Translations under genes and position numbers: made by a program
Shown: in pieces, positions 9,440 through 23,364 of the stretch
Layout: every line of letters starts with the position of its first letter
Position numbering within the stretch: the stretch's first letter is position 1
The notes under the pieces: generated by a model
Told to the model about the DNA's origin: nothing
The model's input: the letters and a program-made list of their open reading frames with translations, nothing else
Database searches by the model: none
Assembly (NCBI RefSeq): GCF_015711645.1
Contig: NZ_JABTEX010000001.1
Span: 248,001-312,000, forward strand
Reading direction: 5' to 3'
Source: Planomonospora sp. ID82291
Lineage (GTDB): Bacteria > Actinomycetota > Actinomycetes > Streptosporangiales > Streptosporangiaceae
DNA length: 64,000 bases

Positions 9440-10758
9440 CCGGCCTCGCCCGCCTTGAGCAGCAGCCGCGCGTCTCCGGCGGTGACCACCGACCCGGTGA
9501 TCAGAACCCCCGCTCCCGCGAACTCCCCCGCCTCGTCCGCCAGGCCGATGCCGAGATCGATGGCGTCGTCGAGGCGTTCGGTCCGGCGGACCCGCTCGGG
9601 GCCGAAGACGTCTGCGGTGAGCGCCGCGAGCTCGTCGACGTCCATCGACCGGGGCGAGGAGTTCCTGGTCACCACGATCTCGTCGACCATGGGCTCCAGC
9701 AGCTCCAGCATGCCCCGTACGTCCTTGTCCTCGAAGACCGCCACCACCGCGATGAGCGTGGCGAAGTCGAAGGACTCCTGCACGGCCTCCAGGGTCGCCT
9801 GGACGCCGCCCGGATTGTGCGCCGCGTCCACGAGCACCGTGGGGCCCCGCCGTACGACCTCGAGTCTGCCGGGCGACCGCACCTGCAGGAACGCCTGCCG
9901 GACCAGCTCGGGATCGAGTGTCTCGTCACCGGCGGTCAGCGCCTCGACCGCCGCCAGCGCGCAGGCGGCGTTGCCCGCCTGGTGCGCGCCGTACAGCGGG
10001 AGCATGACCTCCGGGTAGTCCCCCTTGAGGCCTCTGAGGTGGAGCAGCTGCCCACCGATCGCCAGTTCCCTGGAGACGACCCCGAACTCCAGCCCTTCGC
10101 GCGCCACGACGGCCCCGGTCTCCGCGGCCCTGCGCATCAGCACCTCGGCCGCGGGAAGCTCCTGCTGGGCCAGTACGGCGGTCGCAGCCGGCTTGACGAT
10201 GCCGGCCTTCTCCCCCGCGATGGTCGCCACGTCCGGTCCGAGGTAGTCGACGTGGTCGAGGGAGATCGGCGTGATCACGGCGACCGTGCCGTCCGCGACG
10301 TTGGTGGCGTCGAAGCTGCCGCCCATGCCCGTCTCGATGACCGCGACGTCCACCGGGGCGTCGGCGAAGGCGGCGAACGCCATCGCGGTGAGGGTCTCGA
10401 AGAAGGAGAGCCTCCTGCCCCGGGCGTCGATCATCTCCAGGTAGGGTGCGACGTCCTGGTAGACCTCCGTGAAGCGCTCCTCTTCCAGCGGCACCCCGTC
10501 GATGCAGATGCGCTCGCGCATGGAGATCAGGTGAGGACTGGTGAACCTGCCGACGCGCAGGTTCCTCTCCCGCAGGAGGGTCTCGATCATCCGCGTCGTG
10601 CTCGACTTGCCGTTCGTGCCGGCGACGTGAACGACCGGATAGGCGCGTTGCGGTGAACCGAGCACGTCCATGAGGGCGGAGATCCTGTCCAGAGTGGGTT
10701 CGAACTTCCACTCGACGCCGCGTTCCATGATTGCTCGTTCAACCGCTCGGTAGTCCAC
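9436..10758 (-). CDS. folC: Folylpolyglutamate/dihydrofolate synthase
   Basis: A 440-residue Mur-ligase-family enzyme that adds glutamate to folates, and usually also makes dihydrofolate from dihydropteroate. The P-loop is HVAGTNGKSSTTRMIE; the central ITPISLDHVDYLG motif and the DAAHNPGGV segment mark the Mur-ligase core and C-terminal domain. The GTG at 10758 is used as start because VDYRAVERAI matches typical FolC N-termini; an ATG ten codons later is the alternative. In many actinobacteria valS lies immediately upstream of folC. Here the rRNA operon lies there instead. Confidence 0.95.
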   Translation of the reverse strand: MDYRAVERAIMERGVEWKFEPTLDRISALMDVLGSPQRAYPVVHVAGTNGKSSTTRMIETLLRERNLRVGRFTSPHLISMRERICIDGVPLEEERFTEVYQDVAPYLEMIDARGRRLSFFETLTAMAFAAFADAPVDVAVIETGMGGSFDATNVADGTVAVITPISLDHVDYLGPDVATIAGEKAGIVKPAATAVLAQQELPAAEVLMRRAAETGAVVAREGLEFGVVSRELAIGGQLLHLRGLKGDYPEVMLPLYGAHQAGNAACALAAVEALTAGDETLDPELVRQAFLQVRSPGRLEVVRRGPTVLVDAAHNPGGVQATLEAVQESFDFATLIAVVAVFEDKDVRGMLELLEPMVDEIVVTRNSSPRSMDVDELAALTADVFGPERVRRTERLDDAIDLGIGLADEAGEFAGAGVLITGSVVTAGDARLLLKAGEAG

Positions 10759-10931
10759 GTCCCCAGCCTACTGACTCGGGCCGCGGGCCCCCGACCGCCC
10801 GGGCGGCCCGGATGCCCTTCGGACGCGGCCGGCACGGCACCCCGGACCAGCAGACCCCGCACACCCCACGACACCCCGGGAAAACGGATGACACCCCGAA
10901 CCCCCGGGAAACCCCCCCGAAAACACAGAAA

Positions 10932-10955
10932 GGGCCGCCCCACAGGGACGGCCCT
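10932..10955 (-). terminator. rRNA operon terminator
   Basis: A GC-rich hairpin just beyond the 5S gene: AGGGCCG... pairing with ...CGGCCCT around a short loop. In the direction of transcription it is followed by a T-containing stretch (CTTTCTGTGTTTTC). It is the natural end of the rrn transcript. Confidence 0.75.
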
Positions 10956-10970
10956 CTCCACAAAAAATGT

Positions 10971-11087
10971 CCGGCGGCGACCTACTCTCCCACACCCTCC
11001 CGAGTGCAGTACCATCGGCGCTGAAGAGCTTAACTTCCGGGTTCGGAATGTAACCGGGTGTTTCCCCTTCGCCATAACCGCCGTAAC
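10971..11087 (-). rRNA. rrf: 5S ribosomal RNA
   Basis: About 117 nt, beginning GTTACGGCGGTTATGGCG and containing the universal loop sequence CCGAACCCGGAAGTTAAG and the 3' segment GGGAGAGTAGGTCGCCGCC. It follows the 23S gene by about 130 bp. Ends are set by similarity to known actinobacterial 5S RNAs and may be off by a few bases. Confidence 0.95.
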
Positions 11088-11214
11088 CCCATGAAACACA
11101 CAAGCAGATGCCTGTTGTCTCAGAATTGCCTAGTGGACGCGAGCAAGAACCTCGGTTTCGCGCTGCTCCGGACCCGGCGAAGGATACAGAGCGCTGCAGA
11201 AACCAAGCATGAAC

Positions 11215-16332
<5,118 letters not shown>

Positions 16333-16455
16333 TGTCTGAACAGTTGCATCCCGGCTGAAAGCATCCATGATGGATGATCCAACCAAAGGAATCCGTCCTC
16401 CCTGCCGCGACGGCGGGGTGGGACGGGGTTGTGCATCATGCACTGGCTTTTAGCA

Positions 16456-16482
16456 CACTGTTGAGTTCTCAAGAAACGGACG
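16456..16482 (-). promoter_or_regulatory. rrn leader antitermination-type element
   Basis: On the minus strand this reads GTCCGTTTCTTGAGAACTC followed by AACAGTG, a sequence very like the conserved boxA-containing leader found upstream of 16S in Streptomyces and mycobacteria. It lies between the nearest promoter and the mature 16S start. It probably binds NusB/NusE to prevent premature termination. Confidence 0.75.
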
Positions 16483-16545
16483 CGTTCACCGTCCGACGGG
16501 CCCGGAGGCCGCATCTCGCGGGGCGTTCCACTTCGTTGCGTTCCT

Positions 16546-16574
16546 ATCTTACCGTATCGTCCGTTTCGTGTCAA
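16546..16574 (-). promoter_or_regulatory. rrn promoter, proximal
   Basis: On the minus strand: TTGACA (16574-16569), a 17-nt spacer, then TAAGAT (16551-16546). This is a near-consensus sigma-70 (HrdB-type) promoter about 215 bp upstream of the mature 16S end. It is the best match of three tandem promoters. Confidence 0.85.
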
Positions 16575-16637
16575 TCCGACCCGATTCGTCCGATCCCGGT
16601 TCGACCGGAACCGCCCCGTCTCCGGGGCAACCCCTCT

Positions 16638-16666
16638 AACTTACCTCCACATCCCGTTCGTGTCGA
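16638..16666 (-). promoter_or_regulatory. rrn promoter, middle
   Basis: On the minus strand: TCGACA (16666-16661), a 17-nt spacer, then TAAGTT (16643-16638). It lies 92 bp upstream of the proximal promoter, and the bases after the -35 box (CGAAC...) resemble those of the proximal one (CGAAAC...), suggesting the promoters arose by duplication. Confidence 0.7.
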
Positions 16667-16764
16667 ACCGGATTCCGCCGGGACGCACGCGTCCCACCGG
16701 AAGAAGCTGATCAGAGGGGGTTCCCGAGGTCCTCGGCGATCTCCGCCGCCCCTCGGGCTTGTGA

Positions 16765-16793
16765 ACTATATGTACGGCCGACACCCCCGTCAA
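16765..16793 (-). promoter_or_regulatory. rrn promoter, distal
   Basis: On the minus strand: TTGACG (16793-16788), a 17-nt spacer, then TATAGT (16770-16765). It is the most upstream of three rrn promoters and lies 56 bp from the divergent AI-2E-family gene. Confidence 0.75.
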
Positions 16794-16848
16794 ATCAGCT
16801 GCACCCCCGTCGGGGACGTGTTCTCCGTCCTCTGGGTAGGTACCGGAC

Positions 16849-17997
16849 GTGACAGATCAACGAGTGCTCCCCCGGCCACTGATCTTGCTGCTCTGCACGG
16901 CGGGCGCCGTGGTCACGCTGGCCGGCGTCAAGGCGGTCGGCTCCATCCTCGGCCCGGTGCTCCTCGCGCTGGTGCTCGTCATGGCGGTCTCCCCCGTCAG
17001 AACCCGGCTCGACGCGCGCGGCGCCCCCGGATGGCTGCAGGTCGCCATCCCACTGGCCATCGTGCTGGCCCTGCTGCTCGGCATGATGGCCGTCCTGACC
17101 CTCTCCGTCGCGCAGCTGGCCGGCCTGGCCCCCACCTACGGCGACCAGTTCGGCGAGATCGTCGCCCAGCTGCGGGGGTTCGCCGCCCGGCTGGGGATCG
17201 GCGGCCCGCAGATCGACCAGGCGATCAGATCGTTCGACCCGGGCAAGGTCTTCACCTTCGTGCAGGGATTCGCCTCCGGACTGCTCGGCGCCTTCTCCGG
17301 CCTGGTCCTCATCGTGGTGCTGCTGCTGGCCATGTGCCTGGACGCGCGGTCCTTCGCCACGGTCCTCGCCCACGGCGCGGCCTCCCGGCCGAAACTCGTC
17401 GCCGCGCTCGACGACTTCGCCCACAAGACCCGCCGCTACCTGGTCGTCTCCACGGTCTTCGGCCTCGTCTGCGCCGCGCTGGACGCCGCCGCGCTCTGGG
17501 CGCTGGGCGTTCCGCTCCCCCTCCTGTGGGGCGTCCTCGCCCTGATCACCAACTACATCCCGAACATCGGCTTCGTCATCGGGCTCGTCCCCCCTGCCCT
17601 GCTCGGCCTGCTGGAGGGCGGGTTCGAGACCATGCTCCTGGTGATCGCCGCCTACATCGCGATCAACTTCGTGGTCCAGTCGCTCATCCAGCCCAAGTTC
17701 CTCGGCGACGCGGTCGGCCTGTCCACGACCGTGACGTTCCTGTCCCTCATCGTCTGGGCGTTCGTGCTCGGTCCCCTGGGCGCCCTGCTGGCCATCCCGC
17801 TCAGCCTGCTGGTCCGCGCCCTGCTGATCGACAGCGATCCGCGCGGCGGGTGGGCCGCGGCGCTCGTCTCCGGAGAACCCCCCCAGGGAGAACCCGGTCG
17901 CGAGCCCCCCGACCAGGAGGATCGCGGGGATCGCGAGCCGGCCCCGCCCGCGGCCCCGGGGACCGCGCCCCCTTCCGGGGCCTCCGCCGTACCCTGA
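16849..17997 (+). CDS. AI-2E family (PF01594-type) membrane transporter
   Basis: A 382-residue protein with about eight membrane helices in the AI-2E-transporter-like pattern: two N-terminal hairpins, a soluble stretch at about 95-150, then the conserved C-terminal block (LITNYIPNIGFVIGLVPP, VVQSLIQPKFLGDAVGLS). The family includes the E. coli TqsA/PerM type and Na+(Li+)/H+ antiporters, so the substrate cannot be named. The C-terminal 45 residues are Pro/Glu/Asp-rich and disordered. The start is GTG at 16849. It is divergent from the rrn promoters and followed by an AraC-type gene 4 bp downstream. Confidence 0.85.
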   Translation: MTDQRVLPRPLILLLCTAGAVVTLAGVKAVGSILGPVLLALVLVMAVSPVRTRLDARGAPGWLQVAIPLAIVLALLLGMMAVLTLSVAQLAGLAPTYGDQFGEIVAQLRGFAARLGIGGPQIDQAIRSFDPGKVFTFVQGFASGLLGAFSGLVLIVVLLLAMCLDARSFATVLAHGAASRPKLVAALDDFAHKTRRYLVVSTVFGLVCAALDAAALWALGVPLPLLWGVLALITNYIPNIGFVIGLVPPALLGLLEGGFETMLLVIAAYIAINFVVQSLIQPKFLGDAVGLSTTVTFLSLIVWAFVLGPLGALLAIPLSLLVRALLIDSDPRGGWAAALVSGEPPQGEPGREPPDQEDRGDREPAPPAAPGTAPPSGASAVP

Positions 17998-18001
17998 TCC
18001 C

Positions 18002-18754
18002 ATGTACCGCGAGTGGGCTCCCGATCCGGCCCTCGCCCACCGGCTCGCCTGCGTCTGGACGCGCGTCACGACGTCCGCCGGCACCGGGCTGGTCGTGCCC
18101 GACGGATGCGTCGACCTGGTCTGGGGCCCCCGCGGGCCGCATGTGGCCGGGCCCGACACCGGGCCGATGCCGGTCGCCATGTCCCCCGGTGACCGCTACA
18201 CGGGGATCCGGTTCCGGCCGGGGGCGGTGGGCGAGGCGCTCGGCGTGCCGGTCGAGGCCCTGCGGGACCAGCGGGTGCCGCTGGCCGACCTCGGCGGACT
18301 GCCGGAACTGGACGCCGAAGCCGTGGCGGCCGCGATCACGGCCGCCGGGACCGCCGGCGGCGGCGACGGTGGGAGCGGGAGCGGGGGCGTCCGGAAGGTC
18401 CTCGGGACCGTCCAGGAGGCGCTGGCCGTACGGCTGCGCGCGACGCCGGGACCGGACCCCGCCGTGCCGGTGGTCGCGGCGGCGCTGCGGACCGCGCGGA
18501 GCGTCGGGGAGGTCGCCCGGGACCTCGGGATGAGCGAGCGGCAACTGCACCGGCGGTGTGTGCGGGCGTTCGGGTACGGTCCCAAGACGCTGCAGCGGGT
18601 CGTCCGGTTCCAGCGGGCGATCCGGCTGGCCGGGCGCGGCACCGCACTGGCCGAGGTGGCGCTGGCCAGCGGCTACGCCGACCAGTCGCACCTGTCCAAC
18701 GAGGTGCGGCGGCTGGCCGGCGTGTCCCTGCGTCAGCTCGTCAGCCGGCCGTAG
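18002..18754 (+). CDS. AraC-family transcriptional regulator
   Basis: A 250-residue protein. The N-terminal domain (WTRVTTSAGTGLVVPDGCVDLVW... GIRFRPGA) is of the type fused to AraC DNA-binding domains in many actinobacterial regulators. The C-terminal half contains two helix-turn-helix motifs: VGEVARDLGMSERQLHRRC and LAEVALASGYADQSHLSNE, with the FGYGPKTLQRVVRFQRA linker. A Gly/Ser-rich stretch at residues 120-130 joins the halves. It starts 4 bp after the AI-2E gene, so co-transcription is likely. The last 22 bp overlap the convergent gene. Confidence 0.88.
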   Translation: MYREWAPDPALAHRLACVWTRVTTSAGTGLVVPDGCVDLVWGPRGPHVAGPDTGPMPVAMSPGDRYTGIRFRPGAVGEALGVPVEALRDQRVPLADLGGLPELDAEAVAAAITAAGTAGGGDGGSGSGGVRKVLGTVQEALAVRLRATPGPDPAVPVVAAALRTARSVGEVARDLGMSERQLHRRCVRAFGYGPKTLQRVVRFQRAIRLAGRGTALAEVALASGYADQSHLSNEVRRLAGVSLRQLVSRP

Positions 18755-19602
18755 GCCTTGAGGGTCCTCAGCCGCGCCACGGTGAGGAAGCCGCCCCACT
18801 CGTGGGCGACGATCGGCGTCCACATCGGGAAGTTCGGCGCCCAGCCGCCGTCCCCGCCCTGCTGGTCGATCAGCGCGTCCAGGTGCGTCTCCAGAACCTC
18901 CTCGCCGAAGAGCGGCAGGGCGCCGGGCTCGGGGACGAAGTCCAGCGGGAAGTGGGCCTCGCCCTCCGCGGCCGGGTCGAGGGAGACGGTGGCCAGGATC
19001 GCCTCGCGGAGCCGCGCGAACTCGTCGTGGGCGCGGTCGCGGTCCGGGGCGTGCTCCAGGAAGTGCAGGATCGCGCGGGCGGTGTAGGGCTCGATCTCGC
19101 TCGTCCCCTCTATGGCGGCCCAGGTGAACGCGGTGGCCGGGCCGAGCCACGGGTGGTCGATCTTGTGCTTGTGCAGCAGGCCCGCGATGGAGGCGGTCGG
19201 CACCAGGGAGCCGGGCGGGTCGTCAGGGGTCTCCCACCAGGGCGCACGGGGTGAGGTGCGCACACTCGGCAGCACGAACGGCACTCCCCCGTCGGGCGCG
19301 GTGACCGTCAGCAGGTGGTCGCAGGCGCGGGTCACCATCGGATCGTCGAACGCGTCCAGCTCGTCGAGGATCCAGAACGCCACCTCGACGGGCTCGGGCT
19401 GGCTCTCCGGCCCCCGCAGGTCCGGCTCCAGGGCGTTGCCGAATCCGCCGTCGGCGTTCTGGTAGCCCCGCAGCACGGTCAGCACCCGGTCCGCCGGTCC
19501 GCCGTCGAGCAGCCGCTCTCCCCTCAGCCGGTCGATCAGCCGGGCGTTGAGCAGCAGGTGGCGCCTGGCCGCGGCCAGGGCGTCGTTCGTCAGCGTCTTC
19601 AT
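18733..19602 (-). CDS. Prenyltransferase/squalene-cyclase-fold protein
   Basis: A 289-residue protein. Residues about 45-60 (LRGYQNADGGFGNALEPDL) and 255-270 (IDQQGGDGGWAPNFP) are QW-like repeats of the alpha/alpha-barrel terpene-cyclase and prenyltransferase fold. There is no DXDD cyclase acid motif and no zinc-binding set, so enzymatic activity is doubtful; such proteins are common and uncharacterised in actinobacteria. The first 40 residues are helical. It overlaps the AraC gene tail-to-tail by 22 bp and stands alone upstream. Confidence 0.7.
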   Translation of the reverse strand: MKTLTNDALAAARRHLLLNARLIDRLRGERLLDGGPADRVLTVLRGYQNADGGFGNALEPDLRGPESQPEPVEVAFWILDELDAFDDPMVTRACDHLLTVTAPDGGVPFVLPSVRTSPRAPWWETPDDPPGSLVPTASIAGLLHKHKIDHPWLGPATAFTWAAIEGTSEIEPYTARAILHFLEHAPDRDRAHDEFARLREAILATVSLDPAAEGEAHFPLDFVPEPGALPLFGEEVLETHLDALIDQQGGDGGWAPNFPMWTPIVAHEWGGFLTVARLRTLKAYGRLTS

Positions 19603-19712
19603 GCCTCCGACCGTACGCCCGGCCGCCGGCGGCGTCTTGCAGGAATCGGACGCGCGCCGCGGCGCCCGCCCTCCATGTGATCAGGGATCCGGGAGGCCGG
19701 GGCCGCACGGTC

Positions 19713-19745
19713 GGAGCCCGTACGGAGCCCGTACGGAGCCCGTAC
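19713..19745. repeat. 11-bp tandem repeat, three copies
   Basis: GGAGCCCGTAC occurs three times without interruption in the 177 bp between phzF-like and prenyltransferase-like genes. Each unit contains the palindrome GTAC. No coding function. Confidence 0.85.
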
Positions 19746-19779
19746 GGACTTCGCATGGAGTCCGGGAGGGTTCGGGAGG

Positions 19780-20619
19780 TCAGGGGGTCGGCATCGCGAC
19801 GGCCCCGCCGCTCACCCGGGTGCGGCCGTCGGGCTCGGCGATCGAGACCTTCAGCTCGCTCGGCCGTCCCATGTCCACCCCCTGGATGACCGTGAACTCC
19901 CTCACCGCGTCCTCCAGGACCCTGAGGTACCCGCCGAACGCGGCCGCCGCGGCCCCGGTCGCCGGGTCCTCGACCACACCGCCCACCGGGAACGGGTCGC
20001 GCGCGTGGTAGCGCCGGTCGTTCTCCCGCCAGAAGAGGTTCACGGTCGTCCAGCCGTGGCGGGTCATGACCGACCGCAGCGCCTCGAAGTCGTAGTGCAG
20101 GTCCGCCAGCCGCTCGCGGGAGGCCGCGGCGAGCATGAGGTGGTGGACCCCGCCGAAGGCGACGTGCGGCGGGAACGCCGTGTCCAGGTCGTCGCGGGAC
20201 CAGCGCAGCGCGGTGAGCGCCTCGTCCAGCGCGTCCTCGGCCACCGGCGCCGAGCGGGTGGGCACGCTGGTGAGGGTCGCGAGCAGCGTCTCTCCCTCGA
20301 CACCGGTCTCCACGGCGATCTCCCCCGCGTTGGTGCGGAAGGTCAGCGGACCGGTCCCGAGCCGTTCGGCCAGGGCCACCGCGGTGGCGATCGTCGCGTG
20401 CCCGCAGAAGTCGACCTCGGCCGAGGGCGCGAAGTAGCGGACCCGGAAGACGCGCCTGTCGTCGTCGCGCGCGGTCAGGAAGGCGGTCTCGGAGTAGCCC
20501 ACCTCGGCGGCGACGGCGCGCATCTCCTCGGCCGTCATCTCCGCGGCGTCCAGGATGATCCCGGCGGGGTTGCCGCCCGCGGGATCGTGGGTGAAGGCGG
20601 TGTAGCGCAGGACTTCCAC
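19780..20619 (-). CDS. PhzF-family isomerase-like protein
   Basis: About 279 residues of the PhzF/diaminopimelate-epimerase fold: RYTAFTHDPAGGNPAGIIL at the N-terminus with the catalytic-type Glu in GYSETAFL, then FDFCGHAT-like VDFCGHATIATA, and EDPATGAAAAAFGGYL in the second half. PhzF isomerises DHHA in phenazine synthesis, but most family members have unknown substrates and no phenazine genes lie nearby. I prefer the GTG at 20619 because AGGA lies 5 nt before it and VEVLRYTAF matches the family. A GTG at 20631, overlapping the upstream stop (GTGA), is the alternative. Confidence 0.85.
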   Translation of the reverse strand: MEVLRYTAFTHDPAGGNPAGIILDAAEMTAEEMRAVAAEVGYSETAFLTARDDDRRVFRVRYFAPSAEVDFCGHATIATAVALAERLGTGPLTFRTNAGEIAVETGVEGETLLATLTSVPTRSAPVAEDALDEALTALRWSRDDLDTAFPPHVAFGGVHHLMLAAASRERLADLHYDFEALRSVMTRHGWTTVNLFWRENDRRYHARDPFPVGGVVEDPATGAAAAAFGGYLRVLEDAVREFTVIQGVDMGRPSELKVSIAEPDGRTRVSGGAVAMPTP

Positions 20620-20627
20620 ATTGTTCC

Positions 20628-22082
20628 TCACACTTCCGGGAACCTAGCAGCCGCCGTTTCACGGACCGGGTCCCGGACCGTGCTCCGCTCGGCCGGTCGG
20701 GCGGGGGCCTTTTCCGGGGCCCGCCCGCAGGCGATCGAGATCCGCCGGTCCCAGGGCATGGCGTAGACCAGGATCGGGAGCAGCGCCACCGAGGCCTGGG
20801 CCCACGCCGCGTGCTGGGTCGACCAGATCTCCCAGGACTGGGTCATGGGGAGGTAGCCGTACCCGGCCCACAGGCAGACGCCGATGATCGCGGGCCAGGC
20901 GAAGCGGGCAGGGGTGGGGCGCGCGACGAGGAACGGCATGAACCACAGCAGGTACTGCGCGCCGAGGCGCGGGGTGACGACCATGAAGGCGAGCAGCACG
21001 GCGGTGGTCAGGTCCACCGGATCGGCGCGGCGCCACAGGAAGGCCGTCACCAGCACCGTGACGTAGATCAGCCGGGTGCCGAAGGTGGCGATCCCGGAGT
21101 CGAGCGTCCAGTCGCCTCCGACGAGGATCGCGCTGTAGCCCCACTCGCCGACGATCGGGCGGATGTCCCCGATCGTGCGTAGGGCCTGGACGATCTCGTC
21201 CAGGGAGGCGTTCAGGAGGAGGGGCTCGGTGACGATGAAGAAGACCGGCATGATGCCGGTCGCCACGAACGCGACGGCGCGGGCCCGGACGGTGGGCAGC
21301 AGCAGGAGCATGCCGGGGATCAGCCAGATCGGCCAGCTCTTGGCGCACAGGGCCAGGCCCATCAGCAGCCCGGCGTACAGGGCGCGGCGCAGCGCCGCCC
21401 GGTCGCCCTCGCGCGGGGCGAGCCCCCGGGCCGTCCCCTGCCGCAGCGCGCGGCCGATCCCGTACTCCCTCGCCCGCCGTACGGCGCCGCCGAGCCCGTG
21501 GACGGCGACGGCCCGCCGGACGTAGGCGACCGGGTCGTGGCGCAGGCCCGGACGGTCGGGGTCGCCGGGGCCGCGGGCCACGACGAAGGCGGCGACGCCG
21601 AAGACCAGCGCGACCGGCTCGACCTGGCCGTGCACGGAGGCGATGAGGATGGCCAGGGGGTTGCAGGCGTACTGGAAGGCCCGCAGGGAGGCCGCGGGTC
21701 CGCCGGCGAGCCTGCCGACCAGGGGGATGAGGATGATGTCGGCCACCACGGTGACCAGGCGGCCACCCCACTCCCACGGGATGCCCAGCCAGAGCAGCAG
21801 GCCGTACGCGTACGGGATGGTCGGCAGGAAGTGCCAGCCGCCCTCGCTTCCCAGGACCGGGTCCTGTCCGTTCAGCACCGCCTCGCCGGCGGGTTTGAAG
21901 CTGTTGACGAAGTCGACCGGCTGCCACGCGCTGGTGGCCGCGACGGCCATGATGAGCAGCCGGAAGCCGACCCCGACGGCGAGCACGACGGGCAGCGACG
22001 GGCGCCATCCCCTCCACTGCGCGACGACGGCGAGCACGACACCTGTGACGAGGACGATCCCCGTGAGAATTGCGTTGTCCAT
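20628..22082 (-). CDS. Polytopic GT-C-fold glycosyltransferase-like protein (GT87/DUF2029 type)
   Basis: A 484-residue membrane protein with about 11-12 hydrophobic helices. The layout resembles polyprenol-phosphate-mannose-dependent alpha-mannosyltransferases: an early extracytoplasmic loop with Asp (ATSAWQPVDFVNSF) and the downstream QYACNPLAILIASVHGQVEPVALVF segment. Such enzymes extend lipoglycans using lipid-linked sugars. The acidic catalytic residue was not pinned down. A charged ~70-residue insertion lies mid-protein. The C-terminal tail is soluble. Co-transcription with phzF-like gene downstream is likely. Confidence 0.7.
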   Translation of the reverse strand: MDNAILTGIVLVTGVVLAVVAQWRGWRPSLPVVLAVGVGFRLLIMAVAATSAWQPVDFVNSFKPAGEAVLNGQDPVLGSEGGWHFLPTIPYAYGLLLWLGIPWEWGGRLVTVVADIILIPLVGRLAGGPAASLRAFQYACNPLAILIASVHGQVEPVALVFGVAAFVVARGPGDPDRPGLRHDPVAYVRRAVAVHGLGGAVRRAREYGIGRALRQGTARGLAPREGDRAALRRALYAGLLMGLALCAKSWPIWLIPGMLLLLPTVRARAVAFVATGIMPVFFIVTEPLLLNASLDEIVQALRTIGDIRPIVGEWGYSAILVGGDWTLDSGIATFGTRLIYVTVLVTAFLWRRADPVDLTTAVLLAFMVVTPRLGAQYLLWFMPFLVARPTPARFAWPAIIGVCLWAGYGYLPMTQSWEIWSTQHAAWAQASVALLPILVYAMPWDRRISIACGRAPEKAPARPAERSTVRDPVRETAAARFPEV

Positions 22083-22173
22083 GGCGGCCCCTAGCCTGCC
22101 GGATCCGGGGAGCGGACGACCACCCGCACGGGGAAACGGGACCTCCTCTTCCGGACTCGCGCCTCCCGTGCGG

Positions 22174-23364
22174 TCAGCTCCGCGCGCCGGGCCGCCCGGC
22201 GGCGGGGAACGCCCTGCGGGTGTAGAGCAGGGCGGCCAGCGCGGTCGCGGCGAGCAGGACGTAGCCCACCGTGTAGGCCCCGAAGGCGGAGTAGACCACG
22301 CCCATGACCAGCGGCGGGAAGTAGCCGCCGAGCCCTCCGGCGGCGCCGACCAGGCCGGTCACCGTACCCACCCGCGACGGTTCGACGAGCTTGGCGACCA
22401 GGGCGAACACCCCGCCGGTGCCGAAGCCGAGGAAGAACGCCATCACCACGAAGGTCAACCCGGCGGGGATCTCCGGGGGCGGTTCCAGCACCAGGACGAG
22501 CGCCATCACCACGGCGCCGGCGAAGGAGGCGGTCAGCACCCTGACCGGGCCGATCCGGTCGGACAGGATCCCGCCGACCGGCCGGGCGATCACCGCGGCG
22601 ATGGAGAACCCCGCGGTGCGCAGTCCGGCCTCGGTCTGCGTGAACGCGTAGACGTTCTGCAGCAGGGTGGGCAGGTAGGTGGAGAAGGCGACGAAGCCGC
22701 CGAAGGCGACGGCGTACAGGAACGCGCACTGCCAGGTCGCCCTGATCCTCATCGCGTCGCGCATGCGGGGCAGCGCCGGCTCCGTGGACGGCTTCCAGGC
22801 GGGCGAGTTCCTGCTGAGGAGCAGCATCACGACGCCGGTGACCGCGAGGGCCGCGGCCATCAGCAGGTGCGTCTGGGCCCGGCCGACCGCCTCGACCAGG
22901 CGCGGGGTGAGGAAGGCCGACAGCGCGGTGCCGCCCATCCCTGCGCCGAAGACGCCGGTGGCGAAACCCCTGCGGGCCGGTTCGTACCAGGCGTTGACGA
23001 AGGGGACGCCCACCGCGAAGGACGTGCCGGCGACGCCGAGCAGGAAGCCCCAGAACAGCAGCGCGCCGTACGAGCCGGACCAGCCGACGCCGAGCACCGG
23101 GATGATCGAGACGAAGCAGATGACGGCGAACATCAGGCGTCCGCCGAGCCGGTCGGCGAGCATGCCCACCGGGATGCGGCCGAGCGAGCCGACCAGGACG
23201 GGGATCGCGACCAGCATGGAGGTCTGGGTCGGCGACAGGTCGAGCTGCTTGCTGTAGGTCCTGGCCAGGGGGCCGATCAGGTTCCAGGCCCAGAAGGTGA
23301 CCGCGAACGCGGTCGTGGCGAGGATCAGGTTCGGCGTCTGGCCGCTGCGAGGTTCGTCCGGCAT
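22174..23364 (-). CDS. narK: Nitrate/nitrite transporter, NarK-type MFS
   Basis: A 396-residue, 12-helix MFS protein of the nitrate-nitrite porter family. The first helix AVTFWAWNLIGPLARTY and the motif A version GRIPVGMLADRLGGRLMF are typical, as are the two Gly-rich nitrate-signature regions (GVAGTSFAVGVPFVNAWY and GFGTGGVFALVAKLV). It would exchange nitrite for nitrate or import nitrate across the membrane. No nitrate reductase gene lies within the window. Start is ATG at 23364. Confidence 0.9.
   Translation of the reverse strand: MPDEPRSGQTPNLILATTAFAVTFWAWNLIGPLARTYSKQLDLSPTQTSMLVAIPVLVGSLGRIPVGMLADRLGGRLMFAVICFVSIIPVLGVGWSGSYGALLFWGFLLGVAGTSFAVGVPFVNAWYEPARRGFATGVFGAGMGGTALSAFLTPRLVEAVGRAQTHLLMAAALAVTGVVMLLLSRNSPAWKPSTEPALPRMRDAMRIRATWQCAFLYAVAFGGFVAFSTYLPTLLQNVYAFTQTEAGLRTAGFSIAAVIARPVGGILSDRIGPVRVLTASFAGAVVMALVLVLEPPPEIPAGLTFVVMAFFLGFGTGGVFALVAKLVEPSRVGTVTGLVGAAGGLGGYFPPLVMGVVYSAFGAYTVGYVLLAATALAALLYTRRAFPAAGRPGARS

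Noticed and set aside
16374-18533. A 719-codon plus-strand open frame starting near the rrn leader
   Set aside because: It crosses the rrn promoters and then runs out of frame through the AI-2E gene and beyond; no ribosome site or recognisable domain.
19780-20619. Phenazine biosynthesis cluster suggested by the PhzF-like gene
   Set aside because: No other phz genes are nearby; most PhzF-fold proteins are unrelated to phenazines.
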